Shown piece after piece: positions 12,094-23,316 of a DNA stretch of 64,000 nucleotides (within the stretch, counting starts at the first letter, position 1; every line of letters begins with the position of its first letter). The notes beneath the pieces are model-generated. The model was not told the DNA's origin. It searched no databases and saw only the letters and a list, made by a program, of their open reading frames with translations. Position numbers and translations under genes: made by a program. This stretch comes from Stemphylium vesicarium (taxonomy: Eukaryota > Ascomycota > Dothideomycetes > Pleosporales > Pleosporaceae), in the NCBI GenBank assembly GCA_004380135.1, contig QXCR01000030.1, forward strand, positions 62,001 through 126,000. The letters run 5' to 3'.

Positions 12094-13555
12094 TTATGTC
12101 GACTTTGCATACTCTTCGAGATACGAAACCAGCAGCTTTGCGCCGTCTAATGACACTGCATTGTCTAGATCACAAGTTAAATTAGCCCACGTTATCCGGG
12201 CAGTACTTTGCTGAGTCGAATCCCGGTTGGGGCACATCCGGTTCTGCTAGGATGCGAGCAGTACAGGCGAGCATGCCCCCACGAAGGTATGGCAAAATAC
12301 ATGACTTGCGACGCGATCAATAAGACGGGAACTATGGGGGCCACTTACAATTACTGGCGCGGATACCACCAACACTGCGGTGTCCCTTGAGACCGAGTAG
12401 GCCCTTCTTCTCTGCACCCGCAAGGAAAGCCTTCTCCTTGTCCGCATCTCCTCCGTGGACCCTGAAGCAAATGTTCATTCTGCTGCGCGCCGATTTGTCA
12501 GGAACGACTCGGTAGACGTCTGGATACTTTTCAAGTGTCTCGTAGATGATTCGGGCCTTTTCGTTGGAGATCTCTTCCTGGCCACCAATACGCTTAGCAC
12601 CATAGGAGTTGACGAGTCCAGACATGACCTGGCCAGCCACCCAGACGTCAAAGATAGGCAAAGTGTTGTACAACGAGTTGTTCTTCGCAATGGTAGGATA
12701 ATCGAGCACAATGGGCCCAACCGACAAGTTGAGCTCTCTCAATAGCTCGGGCGAAGCCGGCGTCGAGTGAGGCGGAAGAAGCGACTTCCGCATGATGACA
12801 ATCGCAATGCCAGCGTTACCAATGTTCTTTTGGGCGCCACCGAAAATGACTGCATACTTGCTTACATCGACCTTCCGGGAGATGAAGTTGGATGACATGT
12901 CGGCACAGACCAGCGGCGCGTCATCACCCTCAAGGCTTTGCGGGAAAGAGGGGAATTCGACTCCATCTACGGTTTCGTTGTCGCAGAAGTACACGAACGC
13001 GGGTCCACCTTTCGAGCGTGGCGTGAGACTCCATTGGTCTTCCGAGGCGATCTTGCCAAACTTGCCGTCGTTGACTTTGCGCGAATCGGTGGCTACGTTG
13101 ACGTATTGGGGCCCTACAAGACGGGCAGCTTCTTGCGACGCCTTGAGCGACCATGAACCAGTAACAAGGTAGTCGAGCTTGAGCTCTTCATCCACCACCT
13201 TGCGGAGCCTCTTCAGCACCTCGTCCTTGTTGTCGCCCACCTCTTCGGCAATCTTTGCGCGCTTCTTTTCTACCCATATCGAGACGAGGTTGTACACGGT
13301 CGCGCTGAACTCGCCGCTACCGCCGCTCTGGAGGAAGAGGATCTCGTAGTCGTCGGGAATCTCGAGCAGGTCGCTCAGCGCCTTCTTGGTGTCTGCGAGG
13401 ATCTCGTTGGCTTCGGGCGAGCGATGGGAGATTTCGCAAAGACCAATGCCCTTGTCTTTGTAGTTCAGCAGCGCCTGCGAGGCTCTTTCAAGCACCTCGG
13501 TGGGGAGTGGTGCGGGGCCAGCCCCAAAGTAGTTGATGTCGGAACGATTGACCAT
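12094..13555 (-). CDS. SER1: phosphoserine aminotransferase
   Basis: Converts 3-phosphohydroxypyruvate and glutamate to phosphoserine, the second step of serine synthesis, in the cytosol. Exon 1 is 13555..12349 (402 codons plus one base), the intron is 12348..12165 (184 bp), and exon 2 is 12164..12094, giving 425 residues. The last exon adds the conserved ending NYNAVSLDGAKLLVSYLEEY; reading through the intron would instead stop after CKWPP. The N-terminus INYFGAGPAPLP and the PLP-binding segment FGGAQKNIGNAG (Lys about residue 243) identify the class V aminotransferase. The start is divergent from LYS4, 446 bp away, with Gcn4-type sites between them. Confidence 0.95.
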
Positions 13556-13600
13556 GGCGAGAGGGAAGGGAATGGGGATCAGTGTTGATGTGTGTAGGAT

Positions 13601-13606
13601 TGAGTC
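13601..13606 (+). promoter_or_regulatory. Gcn4/CpcA-type half-site TGAGTC
   Basis: TGAGTC followed by G, six of seven positions of TGASTCA, 46 bp before the SER1 start. It lies in the divergent gap between two amino-acid biosynthesis genes, which fits general amino-acid control. Binding is inferred only. Confidence 0.3.
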
Positions 13607-13679
13607 GAAGAAGTTTGTAACAAGTTGCGCAAAGAGGGGCTTTTGTATGGTAAAGTCTTCTCAAATCGCGTCATACGAA

Positions 13680-13685
13680 TGACTC
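13680..13685 (+). promoter_or_regulatory. Gcn4/CpcA-type half-site TGACTC
   Basis: TGACTC followed by C, about 125 bp upstream of SER1 and 320 bp upstream of LYS4. It is the second Gcn4-like half-site in this divergent promoter. Confidence 0.3.
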
Positions 13686-14001
13686 CAAAGCCAGCTTTAC
13701 CTGGGTCCTACGAATACATCCGATCTCGGGCTAATCTACAACATGCTCCTGCTGGGTTGCGCACGCATTGTGTCTAGTAATTACTCCGCCTTGGATGCTC
13801 CAAATTGTGCCCGCGTGGGAGCATGCATTAGGTGAAGTCGTTGAGCGTATGCGGTTCTGTGTCCAATGGCAGGCGCAGGGAATCGATGACTTTGGCCGGC
13901 TTCGGTGGGTCGGTATTTTTTTTTGGCCCAAATTCTGGGGAAAGCGGCAGAGCAGCTGCGAACACCGCATTGTCATCTCAAGTAGCAAAACCACCTAGGC
14001 A

Positions 14002-16578
14002 ATGGCAATGTCACTACGGGCAGCGCGCCTTCTGGGCCGCAGGCAAATCGCAGTATGTTCTTTCCCCCCAGAATACACTGCCTCTGCCTCGCCGTCTAAT
14101 CCCCCCATGTAGCCTCGAGTAAGCCTTGCTCTGCGTGCCTCATCGCAGTCGCCTCGACTCTACGTCGCCCCCCGAGCCTTCTCCACCATTGCGAGCCGAC
14201 GCGACGCCCAGGATGTCTTTCCTTCGATGAAAGAAAGCCCTGCCGCGAGCTTCCTCTCTTCGCTCAACGAAACGCCCAAAACGCCCCAGACACTCACGGA
14301 GAAGATTGTGCAGCGACATGCCGTCGGCGTGGCTGAGGGTAAAATCCTTCGATCGGGCGATTATGTGACTCTGCAACCTCACAAATGCATGACACACGAC
14401 AACTCGTGGCCCGTTGCCCTCAAGTTCATGGGCATCGGAGCCACCAAGATCAACGACCCCAAGCAAATTGTCATGACACTCGACCACGACGTACAGAACA
14501 AGACGGAGAAGAACCTGAAGAAGTACAGCCAAATTGAGAACTTTGCCAAAGACCAGGACGTTGTTTTCTACCCGGCAGGACGTGGTATTGGCCATCAGAT
14601 AATGGTAGAGGAGGGCTACGCCTGGCCAGGAACATTAGCCGTGGCATCCGACAGTCACTCGAACATGTACGGTGGTATTGGATGCTTGGGTACTCCTGTC
14701 GTGCGAACCGATGCAGCCAGTATCTGGGCAACGGGCAAGACCTGGTGGCAGATTCCTCCTGTCGCAAAGGTCACACTCAATGGCAAGATGCCTCAGGGAG
14801 TGACTGGCAAGGACGTCATCGTTGCGCTGGCCGGACTCTTCAACAAGGACGAGGTCCTAAACCACGCTATCGAGTTCACTGGAACCGACGAGACTCTCGG
14901 AAGCATCCCCATTGATGACCGTCTCACAATTGCGAACATGACGACTGAGTGGGGCGCTCTTACTGGACTGTTCCCCATCGACTCTACCCTTCATGGCTGG
15001 CTCCGTGCTAGGGCTACACTGGCAGCTATGGGAGAAGGCCAGACCAAAGACCACCACCAGCAACAGTTCATCCACGAGCGCATCGACAAGTTGTTCACTG
15101 CTACTGGCATTGTCGGTCAGCAGCTGGGTCACATCTTCAAGCCTGCCTTGGCTGCGGACAAGGGCGCTTCATACGCCAAAGAACTGTTCTTAGATCTTTC
15201 TACCCTGTCACCATACGTCTCCGGTCCCAACTCTGTCAAGGTTGCTACTCCTTTGGCTGAATTGCAGAGCCAAAACATCCCCATTAACAAGGCTTATCTC
15301 GTGTCGTGTACCAACTCTCGTGCCTCGGATCTCGCGGCAGCCGCAAATGTCTTCAAGGATGCTGCTGTTCTGAACAATGGCAAGATCCCCAAGATCCCCG
15401 ACAATGTCAACTTCTACATTGCTGCTGCGTCCATTCCTGAGCAGAAGGCTGCAGAAGAGGCAGGTGACTGGCAGGCTCTCCTGGAAGCTGGTGCACAACC
15501 CCTCCCCTCAGGCTGCGGTCCCTGTATCGGGCTCGGTACTGGTCTCCTCGAGCCTGGCGAGGTCGGTATTAGCGCCAGCAACCGCAACTTCAAGGGTCGC
15601 ATGGGATCTCCCGATGCGAAAGCATACCTGGCCAGTCCTGAAGTTGTGGCTGCAAGTGCCCTCTCTGGTAAGATCTCTAGTCCCGGATGGTACGAAGCAC
15701 CCGAAGGCTATGAGGGTGTACGACGAGGAGAGGGCGATGGCATTCCCGCTGAAGAGCGCATGATGACCATCGAAGACATGCTTGAGAAAGCAATCAAAGA
15801 CGCTGAAGCCGCCATTGACACTTTCGGTAATGCTGAGCCAGACACACAGTCTGTAAACCCACCGGCAGCGTCAGGCTCAGAAACCGAGTCTTTGACCGAG
15901 ATCCTGCCGGGCTTCCCTGAGAAGATCAGCGGTGAGATTGTCTTCTGCGATGCCGACAACATCAACACCGATGGTATCTACCCGGGTAAATACACGTACC
16001 AAGATGACGTGACACGCGAGAAGATGGCAGAGGTATGCATGGAGAACTACGATCCCAGCTTCGGCCAAACAGCCAAGGCCGGCGATATTCTTGTCTCAGG
16101 CTTCAACTTCGGCTGTGGTAGCAGTCGTGAGCAAGCCGCAACCGCTATTTTGGCCAAGGGCATCCCGCTAGTAGTTGCTGGCAGCTTCGGAAACATCTTC
16201 AGCAGGAACAGCATCAACAATGCTTTGATGGGTGTCGAAGTACCCAAGTTAGCCAACCGTCTCCGCGAGGTCTTCTCATCCAAGGACACCTCCTCATCGC
16301 AGCAAGCCATCAAGGAGCCCTCGAACAACAGCGAGTCGCTCGACTCACCGCCACCGGCTGCGGCTGCCCAACCTAGCCAGGCTAAGCAGCTGACACGCCG
16401 CACTGGCTGGACGCTGGAATGGGATGTCCGCAGGAGCACGGTCTCTGTACAAGAAGGCCCCAACGGTTCGAAGTGGAACGTAAAGGTTGGTGAGCTGCCA
16501 CCGAACGTCCAGGAAATCATTGCTCTTGGCGGTCTAGAGAACTGGGTCAAGAAGGAAATCGGCAGCCCTCCATCGTGA
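14002..16578 (+). CDS. LYS4: homoaconitase, mitochondrial
   Basis: Converts homoaconitate to homoisocitrate in the alpha-aminoadipate lysine pathway in mitochondria. Exon 1 is 14002..14052, the intron is 14053..14148 (96 bp, CTAAT branch), and exon 2 is 14149..16578, giving 826 residues. The first exon encodes [17 protein letters not shown], and the spliced product continues [18 protein letters not shown], a typical matrix presequence. Starting at the internal ATG at 14227 would lose it, and an in-frame TAG in the intron shows that splicing is required. The iron-sulfur ligands are seen in VSCTNSR (Cys about 404) and SGCGPCIG (Cys about 473 and 476). The swivel domain motif [12 protein letters not shown] is intact. 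A Ser/Pro-rich insertion precedes the C-terminal strand. Confidence 0.95.
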
Positions 16579-16729
16579 GCGATGTGACGCTTGATGAGTG
16601 AAGCTTGTAAAATTTCTGTATACCCACTTAAAAATGCATGGGCGGCGTTTAGTAATTCTCAAATCAATACATGGCTGAATGAACAGTTGAACTCTAAGCA
16701 GAAACATGCTTTTACAGGCCTATCTCATC

Positions 16730-17584
16730 TCATCGCAAGTACACAGGCATTCCCTTTTCCCATCCTTTCAGCCTACAGCAATGCCATGTATCTGTCTCAC
16801 TCGCTCCTTGCGCAGGGGTGCTCTTTTGATCAATACTTGCATAGACACTCCAGCCTTCTTCTTCCAGCATCTCGACAAGCACCATCAACAGCTCCCTGAC
16901 TTGCATTGTCGTCTTTCCACTAGCTGACCAGGGAGAGCCATGTATATCAAATTCCCAGATCCCAGGGGCATACTCGCTCTGGCCTTTGAACCAGCCGTTT
17001 CCCACCCTGCTAGGAAGTGACTGATACAGCGACGGTGGGCAATCGATGAACCTCAATCGACTCTGACGCGAGAAAGCGATGCTACACCATTCATGCGGCG
17101 CAGGAGGAGGAGTCTGGTGGCGGAAAAGGAGTGTATCCTTGTCAGTCTCCGTCTTGCTGACATCGGTGTTAAGCGTCATGATCCAGCCGTTGGCATGCAG
17201 GGTCGCGAGAAGCCCTTTCATCAAGCGACGTGCTTGGGCCGCGTCTTTGCCAGATCCTCTCCATGGATAGCCCTTGAGCTTCATCTCGTGAGAGTTTGCG
17301 TACGGGCGCTCTTCTTGGATGCCGTGCGGCCAGGTGGAGAGCACGGTTCCGCGACAGGCGGAGAGGATGGGCTCTGGGAAGCGGAGAAAGCGCAGACGGT
17401 CTTCCATATGGAGGGAGAGAGAGGCGAAGCGTGTTTGGAATGCCGGTACTGGTACTGGTGCTAAGGATGAGGATGCTGCGTAGGCAGGTGGTGGAGCCGC
17501 GGATTGTGAGTTGTCCTGGTTGGAGTCCATGGACTCTTTTTTGGAGTGACCCGAAGGTGATTTTCCACGCAGCTTGTCAAACAT
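16730..17584 (-). CDS. unknown protein built from a duplicated domain
   Basis: Not recognised. It is an intronless frame of 284 residues with a basic, Ser/Pro-rich N-terminus (1-50) and no signal peptide or helix. Residues about 52-155 and 167-272 look like two copies of one domain. Each begins with a RLRF segment, has a G-x-PW-x-x-SGK motif (KGYPWRGSGK and HGSPWSASGK), then an R-x-L-helix ending in GW (ANGWIMT and EEGWSVY), then a D-x-K/S and a DT motif. The repeated SGK could suggest anion binding, but it lacks a P-loop context. Intact length, conserved internal symmetry and normal codon use support a real gene. It is convergent with LYS4, with only 151 bp between stops. Confidence 0.65.
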   Translation of the reverse strand: MFDKLRGKSPSGHSKKESMDSNQDNSQSAAPPPAYAASSSLAPVPVPAFQTRFASLSLHMEDRLRFLRFPEPILSACRGTVLSTWPHGIQEERPYANSHEMKLKGYPWRGSGKDAAQARRLMKGLLATLHANGWIMTLNTDVSKTETDKDTLLFRHQTPPPAPHEWCSIAFSRQSRLRFIDCPPSLYQSLPSRVGNGWFKGQSEYAPGIWEFDIHGSPWSASGKTTMQVRELLMVLVEMLEEEGWSVYASIDQKSTPAQGASETDTWHCCRLKGWEKGMPVYLR

Positions 17585-18271
17585 TGTCGTGTTGGGTGGT
17601 TGAATTTTGAAGTTGAAGCTGAAGTCGAGGGTGAGGGTAGAACTTAAGGCGTCTATCTAGGTATTGTGGCAGTGTTTTGCCCAGAGGACGATGCGGCCTT
17701 ATTCCTTTGGAGAAGGTTCCACCGGCTGTGCGCCTTGTGTATTTTCGTCCATGATCATCACAGCTGCTCAGTCGTACAGTCAAGAATGATGGCACAACAT
17801 CTTTAATGAATGCTTAAATAACTTTGTGTTCAGGCAAGCAAAAGATGACAGGCACTGACGGAAAGGCAAATAGTGTTTGCGCTGGAAATTGACCCCGCCT
17901 TCGAATCTGCAGTCTCCTTATCCAATTGTATCATTTTATAGTAGTAATTGACGTTGTTTAGACCCCTACAGTATGTACGACAGCATTGTCACATAGACAT
18001 GCGATTCATAGTTCAACATACCGATGGTGTCGCGTGTTAGAATCGACATGCCGGAGGGATCCCCAGGAATCCCACCATTTAGCGGGCTTGGCGGGGCGAC
18101 ACCGGACTTTGAATTCGCTTCCCCGACGACTTTTTTTGGGCGGGCCTCGTTGAGCATCTTATCTCTAGCTCCCGTTTCTCACTCTGCGGTTGCCCAATTG
18201 CTCTGCGCTGCCACTCCCTCTTCTACCTACGTGTGTGATTTTTAGATTATTTTCTCGCACATTCTCCCACA
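17585..18271. promoter_or_regulatory. divergent promoter region, duplicated-domain protein / GGC1
   Basis: 687 bp between two divergent starts, so both promoters lie here. No distinctive element or RNA gene was seen. Confidence 0.45.
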
Positions 18272-19427
18272 ATGACACCATCACCTTCAGAAGCCGTAGC
18301 GAAGGTTGCGCAAGCTGCCTCGGGCACCGACTCGTCAGCCAAGGTATACAAGAGGGAGTCCAACACAGCCAGAGTTCTGGGTGCAGGTATGTATAGTTTA
18401 CAGGCATTGGAACTGCAAGTCTAACCGTCACAGGATGCGCGGGAATCGCAGAGCTTATGGTCTTTCACCCCGTCGACACCACAGCGAAGCGATTGATGAG
18501 CAACATCGGCAAGGTGCGATGCGACGCCACCATACACCACGATTACGTCTGACACAAGCATGCAGATCGAGAATGCCGCGCATCTAAACAAGGTCGTCTT
18601 CAAGGACATGGCCTCGGCCTCGGCGGGTAGCCGATTCCTGTCTCTCTTCCCTGGTCTCGGATACGCCGCAGCCTATAAGGTAAAAGAGTTGCGAAAAATC
18701 GGAAGTGGATTTTAGCTGACAAGGCCAGGTGCTTCAACGAGTGTACAAGTTCGGTGGACAGCCTTTCGTTCGGGACTACCTCGCGCAACACCACGGCGGC
18801 AGCTTCGACCGCACTTTCGGCAAGGGCAACGGCAAGGCCATCATGCACGCAACCGCAGGCTCGCTTATCGGTATCGGTGAAATCGTTCTCCTGCCCCTGG
18901 ACGTACTTAAGATCAAGCGACAAACAAACCCAGAGGCTTTCCGAGGACGTGGACTGGTCAAGATCATCTCCGACGAGGGTTTTGGACTGTACCGTGGATG
19001 GGGATGGACGGCCGCACGTAACGCGCCTGGTTCGTTCGCGGTATGTACAAACGCTACGGAGGGGAAAGTGCTTGAACTGACATTTTCATAGCTGTTCGGT
19101 GGTTCCGCTGTCGCCAAGGAGTACCTCTACAAACTCACAGACTACAACTCAGCATCGTGGTCGCAGAACTTTGTCGCATCCATCGCCGGTGCTAGCGCCT
19201 CGCTCCTTGTCTCTGCTCCTCTCGATGTCATCAAGACTCGTATTCAGAACAGGAACTTCGAGAACCCAGAGAGCGGCTTCAGGATCGTGTCCAACATGAT
19301 GAAGCACGAGGGCTTCACTTCCTTCTTCAAGGGACTGACACCCAAGCTGCTTATGACCGGACCCAAGCTCGTCTTTTCCTTCTGGTTGGCGCAAACGCTG
19401 ATCCCTGCATTCGGCAAGATAATGTAA
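18272..19427 (+). CDS. GGC1: mitochondrial GTP/GDP carrier
   Basis: Inner-membrane carrier exchanging matrix GDP for GTP, also tied to mitochondrial iron homeostasis in yeast. Exons are 18272..18386, 18434..18513, 18566..18679, 18729..19040 and 19092..19427, giving 318 residues. All four introns are short (47-52 bp) with canonical ends. The three carrier repeats show PVDTTAKR, PLDVLKIKRQ and PLDVIKTRIQ in place of the PxDxxKxR signature. Segments such as LFPGLGYAAAYK, GEIVLLPLDVLKIKRQTNPE and RGWGWTAARNAPGSFA are hallmarks of Ggc1 rather than other carriers. The start at 18272 is the first in-frame ATG and gives a short 30-residue leader before the first helix. Confidence 0.93.
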
Positions 19428-20081
19428 TTTTGTAGAGCTAGGTCTGTTCTGATGTCTGTACTATATGGGAAGCGCGGGGCTAAAAGGTGCCCTGATTCTG
19501 GCAGGCTGGGCTACGTCTAATGCGACGACGTATGAGGGACGGCATGCTTTTGTGAAGGAACAACACATTCTCCATTCTTTCCAAGCCTGGATTGCGAGTT
19601 GCTCCACGTGTGAAATGTCGTCGATGATATGTCTCATGGCTGGCCGGCTGCATGTGGCATGCGTGCGGTCTTTGTCACGTGCAAGCACTGAAGGCAGCCG
19701 GCCCCCATGCCTCGTTGTGACGAGTGATTTGTCGACCGCTTTTGAATGATAACGAGCTCAGTGAGTAATAGAAGTCATACGTCAGGCAGCGTTCTAGCGG
19801 TATGACTAGGGCAAGTTAGGCGGCGGTCAGGTCGCTGTGAATGTGATTTGGTGTTCCCTGGCGCGACGTCGCGGGCTCCGGCAACTTGTGACCACGGATT
19901 TGGGGCTGAGTGCCAAGCTCGTTCACACCTGGTATCCGCGCATTGCACCCCATCCACTTCTACCTCAACCTCGTCCGCCCCCCCGACGACCCCCGATACC
20001 CCACGATTTCTGCCTTCAAACAGCCTTTGTACTCACGTCTGCTAGCCTTCGCCTCTCTTATATCCCCGCAACACCGCCAAC
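19428..20081. other. intergenic region GGC1 / YPT1
   Basis: 654 bp between tandem genes, containing the GGC1 3' end and the YPT1 promoter. The 100 bp before YPT1 is strongly pyrimidine-rich on the plus strand, a common feature of highly expressed fungal promoters. No RNA gene seen. Confidence 0.45.
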
Positions 20082-21030
20082 ATGAATCCCGAGTGGTACG
20101 TAACCTCCGCGCGAAGCCCACCGCCACAGGCCGAGGGACAGCGACGATATATCTTTAATCTGGGGCCTTGCTAACGTGAAGACCGCAGAGTGACACCCGC
20201 CACCTCTCTAGCTTCGAACCTGCCGTCTCGGCTACTCAAGACAGACTACTGACGCTTCTTTTCTGCACGATAGATACGACTACCTCTTCAAGCTCCTCCT
20301 CATCGGTGACTCTGGTGTCGGAAAGTCGTGCTTGCTCCTCCGTTTCGCCGACGACACATACACTGAGAGCTACATCTCGACCATCGGTGTCGATTTCGTG
20401 CGTCTGCCTGGATACTCGGTGCTGGCGCCTATAAGGGACTAACGCAGACCAGAAAATCCGAACAATCGAACTCGATGGCAAGACGGTAAAGCTACAGATT
20501 GTGCGTATACCGAACAAGTGCAGTGCTTGGGTGCGGGTACTGACCGTCTTCACAGTGGGATACCGCCGGCCAAGAGCGTTTCCGAACCATCACATCCTCG
20601 TACTACCGTGGCGCCCACGGCATCTGCGTCGTCTACGATGTCACCGACATGGACTCGTTCAACAACGTCAAGCAGTGGCTCCAGGAGATTGACCGATACG
20701 CTACCGAGGGCGTCAACAAGCTGCTGGTCGGCAACAAGTCCGATATGGCGGACAAGAAGGTGGTTGAGTACACCGTAGCAAAGGCAGGTCCATGTCTCGG
20801 TCTTTTGCCATCTCAGCATCTAACAGAATCTACAGGAATTCGCAGACAGCCTCGGCATTCCATTCCTCGAGACCTCCGCAAAGAGCGCCACCAACGTCGA
20901 GCAAGCTTTCCTTACCATGGCCCGCCAGATCAAGGAGCGCATGGGTACCACAACTGCCAACACCAAGCCCACAGTCCCCATCGGGCAAGGCCAGGGTGTG
21001 CAAAACGGATCCGGCGGCGGCTGCTGCTAG
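20082..21030 (+). CDS. YPT1: Rab1-type small GTPase Ypt1
   Basis: Rab GTPase controlling ER-to-Golgi traffic and autophagosome formation. Exons are 20082..20092, 20274..20397, 20453..20500, 20556..20783 and 20836..21030, giving 201 residues, the expected family length. GTP-binding motifs are complete: GDSGVGKS (15-22), the effector loop [16 protein letters not shown] (62-68), NKSD (121-124) and ETSAK (149-153). The C-terminal Cys-Cys is the geranylgeranylation site. Two splice sites are unusual. The first exon of 11 bases must end before GTGGTA, because the stronger GTACGT two bases later would give an in-frame stop. Intron 4 (20784..20835) starts with GC, not GT, since the conserved sequence AK|EFADSLG leaves no other option in frame. 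Confidence 0.96.
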
Positions 21031-21813
21031 AGGGGGAAGAGAAGAGCTTATATGTGTCGGAGAAACGTACAAGCGTCCAAGGACGAGCGACATACGGCGT
21101 GGGTGTTTGAGTTTCGGTCTCTATATGCGATTGCGAGAGTGGAGCGGTACTACCATAATGCGCACTGATCCATGATCGACATGTCTCTCCCATTCGTCAC
21201 CATCTCTCCGTCTCTGTCCCGGTCTGCGTGCTAGCATGGCGACGCGATTCACTTAGAATGGGGGCTCTCGTTTGGATTTCTGGGATGTGCTGGTTCTGCA
21301 TTACAAATTTGTGGTGGCCGCTAGGTCCTGTTTCCTTCGGTGTGTTCAAGGTGTTCTTAATGGGCAATCATACTTTATATCACAGCCCCTTGTCCTGCAT
21401 ACGGGTGCATAATGACGTGCTCACGAATAGTGAACCTCCAAGGCTGTGATCTGATCAAAAGCAATTCTGAAGCCCTTGCGAACGCCCTTTCCGCATGTAC
21501 GACATGCGGTGTACTCTCGCTCCTTCCCGCTTTGGGTAAGGCATTGGCGTTATGACGCGGATCTCGGCCAGGCGTCCTGTTCCTCCAGGCACCCACATCA
21601 AACAGGCCGGCCCCCCATGGCCGCGCGGTCGCAATTCTTGTACTCTGGTGTCTTTCTTCCTCGTTCTAGAGTTTTTGACATTTGCAATGTTTTAGACTAT
21701 TCTGTTCGACATCCTCATCGTCTCACCGAGTTTTGTCATCTCTTTCCCTTTTCCGACTCACATCCGTGAATGGCGGCCCAAAGATTCCAACAGCCAGCTC
21801 TAAACCTAAAAGC
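21031..21813. other. intergenic region YPT1 / MFS gene
   Basis: 783 bp between tandem genes. The frame of the MFS gene stays open upstream to 21682, but the extra 44 residues are Ser-rich and not transporter-like, so this is treated as leader. Nothing else recognised. Confidence 0.45.
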
Positions 21814-23316
21814 ATGTCTATCCAGAATGGTGCTGTCAAGGCAGGACGATGGCTCGCTCACGAACTCGGCCTCGCCACCATGAGACATGCTGGCAAGGAT
21901 GTATATATCATCATCCTCGCGCGCTTTATCCGGCTCTTCGCATATGGCGCCGTTGCCCTCATTCTCGCACTTTTCTTCCAAGAGCAAGGTTTCTCGGATG
22001 AGCAGATTGGTCTTTTCATGACATTGACCCTGTTGGGAGATGTGGTAATTAGTCTGCTTCTTACACTGGTTGCAGATTCTCTTGGCCGTCGCCGGATTCT
22101 GTTACTTGGGGCGGCATCGATGGCGATATCCGGGGCGGTTTTTGCGACTACAAGTAACTACATCGCGCTACTACTGGCGGCCATCATCGGGGTCATTAGT
22201 CCGAGTGGGAATGAGATCGGGCCATTCCGAGCAGTGGAAGAGTCGACGTTAGCACATCTGGTCGCTGAGGATGGAAGATCAGACGTATATACTTGGTATG
22301 TCGTTCTGGCTGTACTAGGTACTTCAACTGGGTTGGCTGCAGGCGGTATCGCGGTCGACAACTTGCAGGCCATTGAGGGTTGGACAGATCTTGACGCATA
22401 CCGTGCGATATTCTGGGTATACACCGGTGTCGGCTGCATAAAGGCTTTGATGACCCTCTTTCTGAGCCAACGGTGCGAATACGTTGAAAAGAAGGACAAA
22501 GGAGACAGCAATGGCGAATCTACTGAGACTGAGCCACTTTTGGATTCCAGAGGCGATACCGAGACCACGAGTGTGGCAGCGCAACAGGAATCCCCGACGA
22601 AGACGAAAAAGAGATTCTGGCACTCTATCAGCACAATCTCCAAATCCAGTCGTGTGGTCCTAGTCAAGCTTTGTAGCTTGTTCTTTTTGGACTCTTTGGG
22701 TTCTGGGATGGTTCCGTTCAGCTTAATCAATTACTATTTGGAGCGGAAGTTCGATCTGCCGAAAGGGAAACTGGGAGGCATCATGTCAGCAACGTGGTAT
22801 GTACGGGGTATGGACGTAATGAGCTGGACTGACTGACTCATTCACAGGTTCGTATCAACATTTGGCAATATCTTCGCTTCCAGTTTAGCTAAAAGACTCG
22901 GCCTGATTCAAGCCATGGTCGTCACCCATCTGCCGAGTTCCATTTTCCTGGCCCTTCTCCCGGTACCATCCGATCTGGCTCCAACAATCTGCCTCCTTGT
23001 CGGCCGTTCAGTGCTCAATTCAATGGACCAAGCTCCTCGGTCAGCTTTCCTTTCTATCGTCGTGCTACCGGAAGAGCGAACAGCGGTCATGGGCGTTGTC
23101 AACATTTTGAAGACTCTGAGTCAGAGCAGCGGACCAAGTTTCACCGGTTTGCTTGCTGGCAACAACCATTTCTGGGTTGCTTTTGTAACAGCGGGTAGCT
23201 TGAAAGCGGCGTATGATTTGTTGTTACTGGCGTTCTTTGGAGGCAGGGTAGAGCCACGGAAGCAAGAGGCTGAGCAGGTCGAGAACAGCGAAGAGGCCGA
23301 CGGGGGGCGTGAGTGA
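21814..23316 (+). CDS. major facilitator superfamily transporter, substrate unknown
   Basis: Exon 1 is 21814..22796, a 51 bp intron is 22797..22847, and exon 2 is 22848..23316, giving 483 residues. The MFS signature between helices 2 and 3 is seen as LVADSLGRRRILLLG. The protein has about 11-12 hydrophobic helices with a charged central loop of about 60 residues (ETEPLLDSRGD...). The acidic dileucine-like ETEPLL motif in that loop could direct it to the vacuole; this is inference. The conserved-looking segment PSGNEIGPFRAVEESTLAHL after helix 5 marks a particular subfamily that I cannot name. The start chosen is MSIQNG; an upstream in-frame ATG at 21682 is possible. Confidence 0.75.

Larger units (their letters stand above)
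13556..14001. promoter_or_regulatory. divergent promoter region SER1 / LYS4
   Basis: A 446 bp gap between two divergent amino-acid biosynthesis genes. Apart from the two Gcn4-like half-sites listed separately I see no clear element. A T-run (nine Ts) lies near 13916-13924. Confidence 0.5.

Noticed and set aside
12200..12240. tRNA-like string (AGTCGAATCCCGG) inside the SER1 intron
   Set aside because: It resembles a T-loop, but the flanking bases cannot form the T-stem, and no acceptor or anticodon arms fit on either strand.
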